A DNA stretch of 48,105 nt from an uncultured Candidatus Saccharibacteria bacterium. Lineage in GTDB: Bacteria > Patescibacteriota > Saccharimonadia > Saccharimonadales > Saccharimonadaceae. A model generated the notes under the pieces. It ran no database searches. It saw nothing but the letters and a program-made list of their open reading frames with translations, and was not told where the DNA came from. Position numbers and translations under genes: made by a program. Shown piece after piece: positions 41,076 through 47,485 of the stretch. The first letter of the stretch is position 1. Each line of letters opens with the position of its first letter. The stretch is from the NCBI GenBank assembly GCA_947306315.1, contig CAMZGF010000001.1, forward strand, positions 1 to 48,105, given 5' to 3'.

Positions 41076-42170
41076 ATGTTTAGAAAGATTCTGTCAATTA
41101 TTACACTCATTCTTGTAGCCTTTGTTATATACAAAGCATGGCCAGAACTAACAGAAACAATTGGTTGTGTAACTGGTGGGGCTTGTCCTGACGGCGGTGA
41201 GTTTAGTATTAATTTATTCATTGTTTTACTTCTCATCCCAGAACAACTATTTATGTATTTCACGGCTGGCCAGATTTTCTTCTCTTATATGAAAGCAAAG
41301 AAGACTACGAAGGAAATTAAGCCATGGCAGCTTGCACGTATCTCATTTGAACTTAATTTTGTGAATCACGCCGTACCAAGTGGTGGTGTTTCTGGTCTTG
41401 GTTATATTGCATGGCGACTTCATGAGTTCGGCGCAACCGCTGGACAAGTTAGTTTTATGTATCTTCTCCGTTATATTATTACAATTGTCGCAAATCAAAC
41501 TCAGACAATTTTTGCAATTGTGGTTCTACTCCTCTGTAATGCCGTTCCAAATGACGCAATGTGGATGGTTGGGCTAGTTGGCCTAATGTCAGTTGGCATT
41601 ATTGCTGGAATCGCACTTGGTATTGCTGTTGCAAGCAAAAGAAAACTCATCAATTGGTTCAGCAAAATTGCTGCAAAAGTTTGTAATAACTTCGTAGAAG
41701 GAATAACTTTTGGTAAGAAAAAGAATGTTCTTCCATATAAAAAAGTGAACAAGTTTTTTCTTGATCTTCACGAAGATTTACTCTCTGCAAAGAGAGACAA
41801 AAAGATTTTAGTAAAACCAGTTTTATGGGGGATTGTCTATAATTTTCTCGAAATCGCAACCTATGAAATCGTTGCAATTGCGCTCGGTCATCCAGAAATT
41901 TTCCCACAAATCATGGTCGCAGAAGCACTTGCTTCAGTCATCGGCGCAATTGTCCCGCTACCTGGTGGTGTCGGCGGTTATGAAGGTTCAATGATTTATA
42001 TCATCACAAAACTCGGCACACCACTTCCAATCGCATCAACCGTCGTAATTGTTACTCGCGTCATTGTGCTCATGAATACGATTGTTTCCGGCTATGGATT
42101 CTACCAAAATGCCATTTCGAAAATCGGTAAAAACGATCGTAAAAAGATCATGGAGATGAATGGAGAATAA
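41076..42170 (+). CDS. Flippase-like membrane protein (UPF0104/LPG-synthase TM domain)
   Basis: A 364-residue polytopic membrane protein with about eight helices. The segment FELNFVNHAVPSGGVSGLGY and the later IGAIVPLPGGVGGYEGSMIY are hallmark stretches of the UPF0104 family, which includes the membrane domain of lysylphosphatidylglycerol synthase (MprF) and AglD/YbhN-like proteins. No soluble aminoacyl-transferase domain follows, so it is not a full MprF; lipid or lipid-linked sugar translocation is the usual guess. The last 11 nt overlap the xseA start, so xseA is in its transcript. Leaderless-type promoter. Confidence 0.8.
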   Translation: MFRKILSIITLILVAFVIYKAWPELTETIGCVTGGACPDGGEFSINLFIVLLLIPEQLFMYFTAGQIFFSYMKAKKTTKEIKPWQLARISFELNFVNHAVPSGGVSGLGYIAWRLHEFGATAGQVSFMYLLRYIITIVANQTQTIFAIVVLLLCNAVPNDAMWMVGLVGLMSVGIIAGIALGIAVASKRKLINWFSKIAAKVCNNFVEGITFGKKKNVLPYKKVNKFFLDLHEDLLSAKRDKKILVKPVLWGIVYNFLEIATYEIVAIALGHPEIFPQIMVAEALASVIGAIVPLPGGVGGYEGSMIYIITKLGTPLPIASTVVIVTRVIVLMNTIVSGYGFYQNAISKIGKNDRKKIMEMNGE

Positions 42171-43245
42171 GTTTTCCGTCTCAGATTTTATTGTATACTG
42201 CAACCAAACTTTAGAGTATGCGTATACAGGCTGCATTATTGAAGGTGAAGTTTCGGAAATGAAAACTTCGCAAGGGAAATGGGTCTTCTTTTCTTTGAAG
42301 GATGAAGGTGGCTCGATTGATTGTTTTATTCCAATTTGGCAACTTCGCATTCCAATCGAAGATGGCATGAAGGTGATTGTGCGTGGTACACCAAAAATCA
42401 CAAACTGGGGTAAATTTAGTTTTACGGTCCAAGCCATCATGCCAGTTGGACAGGGTAATATTAAGAAGAGCTTCGAACTTCTTAAAAAGAAACTCGAAAG
42501 AGAAGGTCTCTTCGATCCAGCTAAAAAGCGCCCACTCCCAAAAGATATTTCGAAAATCGGTGTCATTTCTTCGACCCAGGCTGCCGGTTATGCTGATTTT
42601 ATTAAAATCGTAAATGAAAGATGGGGCGGCCTCGAAATTAAAGTATGCCATACGCAGGTCCAAGGGCTCGTTGCGCCAGACCAAATCATCCGTGCACTTA
42701 ATTATTTGAATGAACATTCTGCAGTTGAAATTATCGCAATTATTCGTGGCGGTGGCTCAGCGGATGATCTTGCTTGTTTTAATGATGAGAAACTTGTGCG
42801 TGCAATTGCCGCTTCGAAAATTCCAGTTATTACCGGCATTGGGCATGAGGTTGATGAAAGTCTTTCTGACCTTGCTGCAGATGTCGTTGCGTCTACTCCA
42901 AGTAATGCGGCTCAGATGTTGACGAAAGATAAAAAAGCTGAAATTCGAAATCTTCACGATAATATTTCTCATATTTACACTCAGATCTCGTCGCGCGTTG
43001 ATTTAATCATTAATGATTCAAAGATCAAGACCTTAAATATATCGACAAAAATATTGAGTGCTATTGAACTTTATGAAAATAAAATTGAAAGTTTTGTGAA
43101 TGTCTTAAAAAGTCTAAATCCAGAAAATATTCTTAAAAATGGCTATGCGATTATTAGAGGCGATATAAAAGTTGGAGGTGAAATTGAGATTGAGATGAAA
43201 TCGAGAAAAATTAATGCAAACATAACGAAGGTAAAGGAGAAATAA
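42160..43245 (+). CDS. xseA: Exodeoxyribonuclease VII large subunit
   Basis: Catalytic subunit of ExoVII, which degrades single-stranded DNA from both ends. The 361-residue product has the N-terminal OB domain (VSDFIVYCNQTLE, GEVSEMKTSQGKWVFFSLKD), then KIGVISSTQAAGYADFI, RGGGSADDLACFND and TGIGHEVDESLSDLAADVVASTPSNAA, all family marks. The C-terminal coiled-coil is much shorter than in E. coli (361 against 456 residues), common in reduced genomes. The start overlaps the flippase-like stop by 11 nt and uses GGAGATGA. The stop overlaps the xseB start. Confidence 0.95.
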   Translation: MENKFSVSDFIVYCNQTLEYAYTGCIIEGEVSEMKTSQGKWVFFSLKDEGGSIDCFIPIWQLRIPIEDGMKVIVRGTPKITNWGKFSFTVQAIMPVGQGNIKKSFELLKKKLEREGLFDPAKKRPLPKDISKIGVISSTQAAGYADFIKIVNERWGGLEIKVCHTQVQGLVAPDQIIRALNYLNEHSAVEIIAIIRGGGSADDLACFNDEKLVRAIAASKIPVITGIGHEVDESLSDLAADVVASTPSNAAQMLTKDKKAEIRNLHDNISHIYTQISSRVDLIINDSKIKTLNISTKILSAIELYENKIESFVNVLKSLNPENILKNGYAIIRGDIKVGGEIEIEMKSRKINANITKVKEK

Positions 43246-43442
43246 TGCCACAGAAGAATATTAACGAAAAAATAGACGAACTCAATGAAAAAGTTGAGTG
43301 GTTCTATGGCGAAGACTTTAAACTTGAAGAAGCAAGCCAAAAATATAAAGAAGCCACAAAACTTGCGAAAGAAATTGAAGTAGATCTGAAGAGTCTTAAG
43401 AACGATATTAAGATTATTGAAGAAGATTTTACGAAAGAATAA
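43245..43442 (+). CDS. xseB: Exodeoxyribonuclease VII small subunit
   Basis: Small subunit that coats the XseA coiled-coil in the ExoVII complex. The 65-residue product is mostly helical and matches in length and pattern: INEKIDELNEKVEWF, FKLEEASQKYKEATKLAKEIE, a family-like L/I heptad arrangement. The ATG overlaps the xseA TAA by 1 nt, with AAAGGAGAAA upstream, so translation is coupled. Sequence is divergent; position next to xseA makes the call. Confidence 0.88.
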   Translation: MPQKNINEKIDELNEKVEWFYGEDFKLEEASQKYKEATKLAKEIEVDLKSLKNDIKIIEEDFTKE

Positions 43443-43467
43443 ACTTGATTTTTTCAATAAACATAAG

Positions 43468-43473
43468 TAAAAT
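43468..43473 (+). promoter_or_regulatory. -10 box of the 43482 gene
   Basis: TAAAAT ends 8 nt before the ATG at 43482; no ribosome-binding site in the gap, so probably leaderless or nearly so. Confidence 0.5.
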
Positions 43474-43481
43474 AGAACCAT

Positions 43482-44201
43482 ATGGAAAATAGTGGGCAAT
43501 TTGGTCAAAATATAAATAATTTCCAGGGGCAACCACAGCCTATGTCGGCCCCAGCGCCAGAAAAGAAAGATCATTCCGGACTCATAAAAACTGTCTGTCT
43601 ATCTTTTGTGTCGTTAATTGCAATCACCTTTATTGGGCTCTTTATCTACATGTATTTTCAATATGATGCAGCACATACTGATCTTGAGGGACAAATCGAC
43701 AAGGCTGTAGCTGAGGCAGAAGCGGAAATCCGTGAGACTTTGGAAAAGACTTTTGCGGAAAAAGAGAAATATCCATATCTGACTTTTGGTGGTCCAACGG
43801 ATTTTGGCGCATTAACTTTTGAGTATCCAAAAACCTGGAGTGTTTATGTTCCTGATGATGCATCGCATGCTGATGATTATCATGCGTACTTAAATCCCGG
43901 AGTTGTAAGTGTTGTATCTGATGATACTGTCATGGCACTTCGCGTTAGTATTATTAATGCCCTTACCGACACGGTAAAAGAAGATTACGCTGACAAAGTA
44001 GAAGATGGTGAAATGACAGTTAGCTCAAAAGTTGTTAATGGCGTTAACGTTGATGTCTATAAGGGTCTGCTTGATTCAGATTACTATGGTATAGTATGCA
44101 TCTTCAAGATTCGTGATAAGACTGCAATCATCCAGACGGATGCATATATCTTCGAAGCAGATTTCAACCGCGTTCTCGAAACAATTAGATTTAATGCATA
44201 G
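43482..44201 (+). CDS. Membrane-anchored exported protein with PsbP-like tail, unknown role
   Basis: A 239-residue protein. It has a Gln/Pro-rich cytoplasmic N-terminus (about 1-30), one membrane helix (about 35-60) and a charged coiled-coil-like stretch (LEGQIDKAVAEAEAEIRETL). A C-terminal alpha/beta domain (about 98-239) begins LTFEYPKTWSVYVPDD and ends ADFNRVLETIRF, resembling the PsbP/DUF1795-like fold common in exported proteins of these bacteria. No catalytic residues stand out. A terminator directly follows, then the histidine-kinase promoter. Confidence 0.65.
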   Translation: MENSGQFGQNINNFQGQPQPMSAPAPEKKDHSGLIKTVCLSFVSLIAITFIGLFIYMYFQYDAAHTDLEGQIDKAVAEAEAEIRETLEKTFAEKEKYPYLTFGGPTDFGALTFEYPKTWSVYVPDDASHADDYHAYLNPGVVSVVSDDTVMALRVSIINALTDTVKEDYADKVEDGEMTVSSKVVNGVNVDVYKGLLDSDYYGIVCIFKIRDKTAIIQTDAYIFEADFNRVLETIRFNA

Positions 44202-44203
44202 AT

Positions 44204-44227
44204 AAAATCCGGCGTGGCCGGATTTTT
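44204..44227 (+). terminator. Rho-independent terminator before the histidine-kinase gene
   Basis: 10-bp stem AAAATCCGGC/GCCGGATTTT around GTG, with T-tail. The next -10 box begins 5 nt later. Confidence 0.9.
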
Positions 44228-44231
44228 GATG

Positions 44232-44237
44232 TATAAT
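44232..44237 (+). promoter_or_regulatory. -10 box, leaderless-type, for the histidine-kinase gene
   Basis: TATAAT ends 6 nt before the ATG at 44244; no ribosome-binding site. Confidence 0.65.
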
Positions 44238-44243
44238 AAAGAT

Positions 44244-44933
44244 ATGGCAGTGGAGGTTGATTCTGTTTTTGTGGTAGCGCATGAGCTGAAAAGCCCGCTC
44301 TCGATTTTGCGCCAGTTGGCTCTGTCTATGGATTTTGATGATCAAAAAACGTTCGAGAAAACTAGAAATCAGATGGTCCAAGTTTCTGAGCGCGCGTTGC
44401 GTCAAGTTAATGATCTTACAAAGATTAATCGGCTCGAAGACGGTTTATTTACACTTGAGCCAGTTTCTGTCCGTGCAATTTGTGATGAGGTGACATCGGA
44501 GCTTCGTTATTTGTATCGTGCAAACCATCGCGATATTTCTGAAAAATATACTAATAAATCTCGTCTTGTTATTGCGAATCGCGACCTCTTATATTCTGTA
44601 ATTTACAATTTCTGTGCCAATGCGATACATTATTCAGATGAGGGAACTCGTGCTGAGATTTCGGTTCGTGACAAGAAAGGCCGAGTTGAGATTCAGGTTC
44701 GAGATTTTGGGCCAACTCTTCCGACAAAAATTTGGAAAGATATGAAGCGCGGCTGGATTAGTGAACCAACGTCTGTCGCGATGCGACCAGGCTCAAGTGG
44801 TCTTGGTCTCTACATTGCATCGAAGTTTAGTAAGTATATGAACGGTGAAGTGTCTGCTGTTCGCCACAGAGATGGAACAAGTTTTACTTTAGTCCTTCCG
44901 GTTTCTACTCAAGCAAATCTTTTTGGAGAATAA
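44244..44933 (+). CDS. Soluble sensorless histidine kinase
   Basis: A 229-residue cytoplasmic kinase with only the core. The dimerisation domain carries the phospho-acceptor His13 in AHELKSPLSIL, and the HATPase domain has N-box NFCANAIHYS, G1 VRDFGPTLP, G2 SGLGLYIASKF and the closing GTSFTLVLPV. There is no membrane segment, PAS, GAF or HAMP region. The start at 44244 is chosen from the -10 box 6 nt upstream; an in-frame start 30 nt earlier would lie on the terminator. The stop is 1 nt before the response regulator, its likely partner. It must sense through a protein partner or a cytoplasmic cue. Confidence 0.9.
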   Translation: MAVEVDSVFVVAHELKSPLSILRQLALSMDFDDQKTFEKTRNQMVQVSERALRQVNDLTKINRLEDGLFTLEPVSVRAICDEVTSELRYLYRANHRDISEKYTNKSRLVIANRDLLYSVIYNFCANAIHYSDEGTRAEISVRDKKGRVEIQVRDFGPTLPTKIWKDMKRGWISEPTSVAMRPGSSGLGLYIASKFSKYMNGEVSAVRHRDGTSFTLVLPVSTQANLFGE

Positions 44934-44934
44934 A

Positions 44935-45309
44935 ATGAGCCTCGCATATATTATCGAAGATAATGAAATTATGAGTGATCTTTTTTCACGTTATCTTTCT
45001 GGGATATGTGAAACAAAAGTTTTTCATGATGCTATCTCGGCGATAAATAATATTTCACGCGATAAACCAGATATGATTTTCCTTGACATCCTTCTTACTG
45101 GCCCAGATGGCTTCACATTCTTAAATGAAATTGTAAGCTACGAAGATACGGCAAAAATCCCGGTCGTAATTGTTTCATCACTCGACCTCAAAACTGAAAA
45201 TTTAAAAAGCTACAATGTTTTTAAAATTCTAAAAAAAGAAGAGTTGATTCCAGAGGATATAAAAAAGACTGCGCGCATGCTTTTGGAGAAAAAATATGCA
45301 AACAAATAG
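44935..45309 (+). CDS. Single-domain response regulator (receiver only)
   Basis: A 124-residue CheY-like receiver without output domain. Acidic pocket Glu8-Asp9 in IIEDNE, phospho-acceptor Asp51 in FLDILLTGPDGF, switch Ser81/82 in VIVSSLD and a conserved Lys near 98-100. The ATG at 44935 follows GGAGAA, 1 nt after the kinase stop; a TTG 12 nt upstream is less likely. Its end overlaps recO by 14 nt. Acting without DNA-binding domain, it probably signals by protein-protein contact. Confidence 0.9.
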   Translation: MSLAYIIEDNEIMSDLFSRYLSGICETKVFHDAISAINNISRDKPDMIFLDILLTGPDGFTFLNEIVSYEDTAKIPVVIVSSLDLKTENLKSYNVFKILKKEELIPEDIKKTARMLLEKKYANK

Positions 45310-45991
45310 GCGTCGTAATGATTTGCGAACGAAAGCGATAATTTTGCACCGCACGAAATATGGCGAAACTGATCGAATTCTGAATCTATTGACCCCAGAA
45401 GGCCGAAAATCATGTGTTGCAAAGGGCGTAAGAAAAGAAAAATCAAAACTTGCGGGTGGAATTGAAATGTTTACAGTCGCAGATATTGTGATACATGAGT
45501 CGGAGAAGTCTGATATGGGTATTCTTACGTCTGCAAAAATGACAAAAAGCTACATGAATATCATTTCTGATCTAGATCGTTTTGAGCTTGGCTCTAAGAT
45601 TATAAAACATGCAAATAAAATCTCCGAAAATGTAGATTCTCCAGAACTTTTTTCTCTCGTAAACCAATGTTTTTGGGCGCTCGACAAAGATCTTAATCGT
45701 GAGCTAATTGAGGGATATTTCCTTCTTAACCTTATGAGAATATCCGGAGAAGACGTAAATCTTCATCGCGACACCAACGGAGAAAAGCTTGATGCTGACA
45801 AGAAATATGTCTGGGATACATACGAGAATTCACTAAAACCTGAAAATAACGGAAATATCGAGGTGAACCATATAAAAGTTATGCGTCTTATGTTGACGTC
45901 GCCGTTAAAAACTGTGATTCAGGTAAAGGAAATAAAGAGTCTTCTGCCGGAAGTACTTTATATTGCAAAATCAGTCGCAAAGATCTCGTGA
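45296..45991 (+). CDS. recO: DNA repair protein RecO
   Basis: RecO loads RecA on SSB-coated DNA and anneals strands in RecF-pathway repair. The 231-residue product has the N-terminal OB domain (AIILHRTKYGETDRILNLLT, VAKGVRKEKSKLAGGIEMF), a helical middle and a C-terminus without the zinc-binding cysteines found in some RecO proteins. TTGGAGAAAAA precedes the ATG, inside the end of the response-regulator gene, so it is translated from the kinase-regulator mRNA. It ends with TGA, which shows standard stop usage. Confidence 0.9.
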   Translation: MQTNRRRNDLRTKAIILHRTKYGETDRILNLLTPEGRKSCVAKGVRKEKSKLAGGIEMFTVADIVIHESEKSDMGILTSAKMTKSYMNIISDLDRFELGSKIIKHANKISENVDSPELFSLVNQCFWALDKDLNRELIEGYFLLNLMRISGEDVNLHRDTNGEKLDADKKYVWDTYENSLKPENNGNIEVNHIKVMRLMLTSPLKTVIQVKEIKSLLPEVLYIAKSVAKIS

Positions 45992-45995
45992 GGCC

Positions 45996-46036
45996 TTGAC
46001 ACCGGTGTCGCTTATGCTAAAATTAAATTAGCATAA
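45996..46036 (+). promoter_or_regulatory. Promoter with palindrome and inverted repeat, surface gene 46049
   Basis: TTGACA (45996-46001), 16-bp spacer, extended TGCTAAAAT (-10 at 46018-46023). A perfect 12-bp palindrome GACACCGGTGTC (45998-46009) covers the -35. TTATGCTAA (46012-46020) and TTAGCATAA (46028-46036) form a perfect 9-bp inverted repeat over the -10 and +1. TAGGGTCA follows. Confidence 0.72.
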
Positions 46037-46048
46037 TAGGGTCAAAAA

Positions 46049-47413
46049 ATGAAAAATCTCCATAAAACTATAGGTATCTTTTCAGCCTCGCTGCTTCTTG
46101 CGGTAACAGCTTTCTATATTTATTCTCCAATTTCGGGAACAAATGCTGATACTACTGGTCAGATGCATATGTCGCTCGATATAAACTCGAATATTAGCAT
46201 TAGTACAAGCGAAAACGAACTCGAACTAGATGCAACTGTTGGTTCATTCGTTAATGATTCAATCGATGTCTATGTCTCAACTAACTCTGAATATGGCTAC
46301 ACTCTTACCCTTGAGGACTTAGATAGCAGCACGAACATGGTTAATACGAATCCAAGCGTGGATTCTGTTGTAACCTCAGAATTTGCTGGCTCAAAAAATA
46401 GCACCACAATGGCTGATAATACTTGGGGTTTCTCGCTTGATCAAACAGATTTCTTCCGTGTTCCGGTAAATGGTAATCCTGTGGCGCTAAAACGCACGAA
46501 CGGCGTTATGGCTGATTCGTACGAAGCGGTCCCTGTAGGTTTTGGTGCAAAAGTTGGCATGGGACTTACAGCTGGTACGTATGAAGATGTCGTACTTTTC
46601 ACAGCATATGTAAACGGTGTTAGTGGACAACCTGCAGACGGTACTATTATTAGTAATAACAATGGTCCTGATGTAAGAACTATATCTGATATCACAAGCA
46701 TGCAGCAGATGACTAGTAAGTTCTGTGAGAATACTTCACTTCATCAAACTGCTACTTTGACAGATATTCGTGATGGCAATAGATACACAGTCATAAAAGC
46801 AAAAGATGGTAACTGTTGGATGACTCAGAATCTTCGCCTTATTGACTATACACTCACGAGCGCAGATTCGGATGTCCCGGAAGGATTCTCATTCCATGTT
46901 CCAACGTTTGAAACAAGCGAATATCACGTTGGTTCCGGCAGCCAAGATGAGTTTAAATCTCCAGCTGCAGCTTATAACGAACAATATGGAGGCTACTATA
47001 ACTACCATACAGCAGTAGGCGGATGGTGGGGAGAAGGAATCGATCAAGACGTCAATTCGCCACAAAGTATTTGTCCTAAGGGTTGGAGAATTCCAACTGG
47101 AACCTATGGTGGTGAGTTTGAGATGCTCTATCGCGCTTATAATATGAACTATCGACTCAACGCTATCGCATTGACTGCTCCACCGCTTAACTTCGTAGCA
47201 AATGGTTATTATATCTTCAATGGCCCTAACCACGAGTCTAATGGCTTCTATGAAGGTGGGGTTACTGGTAATTATTGGTCAGCATCTGGATATAGCGGAT
47301 ATAGTTATGCTCAATACTTATGGATTAATGCAAATATACAATACGGACAGGTAAATCCTAATGGTTATGCTAGCCCGTCCTATCTATATGGCGTCCGCTG
47401 TGTTGCAAGATAG
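46049..47413 (+). CDS. Exported FISUMP-domain surface protein, third copy
   Basis: A 454-residue paralog of the 35011 and 36404 genes: helix about 9-28, shared beta domain with NSEYGYTLTLED, MADNTWGFSLDQTDFFRVP and LTAGTYEDVVLFTAYVNG. The FISUMP domain (about 225-454) has LTDIRDGNRYTVIKAKDGNC, SICPKGWRIPTGTYGGEFE, GNYWSAS and YGVRCVAR. It is closest to the 35011 product (shared LIDYTLTSADSDVP). It stands alone under its own promoter, 8 kb from the others, with the same regulatory layout. Confidence 0.86.
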   Translation: MKNLHKTIGIFSASLLLAVTAFYIYSPISGTNADTTGQMHMSLDINSNISISTSENELELDATVGSFVNDSIDVYVSTNSEYGYTLTLEDLDSSTNMVNTNPSVDSVVTSEFAGSKNSTTMADNTWGFSLDQTDFFRVPVNGNPVALKRTNGVMADSYEAVPVGFGAKVGMGLTAGTYEDVVLFTAYVNGVSGQPADGTIISNNNGPDVRTISDITSMQQMTSKFCENTSLHQTATLTDIRDGNRYTVIKAKDGNCWMTQNLRLIDYTLTSADSDVPEGFSFHVPTFETSEYHVGSGSQDEFKSPAAAYNEQYGGYYNYHTAVGGWWGEGIDQDVNSPQSICPKGWRIPTGTYGGEFEMLYRAYNMNYRLNAIALTAPPLNFVANGYYIFNGPNHESNGFYEGGVTGNYWSASGYSGYSYAQYLWINANIQYGQVNPNGYASPSYLYGVRCVAR

Positions 47414-47431
47414 CTAACCATACTGTCCCCG

Positions 47432-47460
47432 TTGTCTTGATTCTTAAGATGTGTTAAAAT
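47432..47460 (+). promoter_or_regulatory. Promoter of glyS
   Basis: TTGTCT (47432-47437), 17-bp spacer, TAAAAT (47455-47460) with TG extension; TAGGAGA lies before the ATG at 47486. Confidence 0.6.
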
Positions 47461-47485
47461 AATAGAGAAAAATAGGAGATTTTTT

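Noticed and set aside
36200..47413. Diversity-generating retroelement variable regions in the FISUMP C-termini
   Set aside because: C-type-lectin-like ends are typical DGR targets, but the three copies differ at many synonymous sites, not mainly at adenine positions, and no reverse transcriptase or template repeat is seen in the window.
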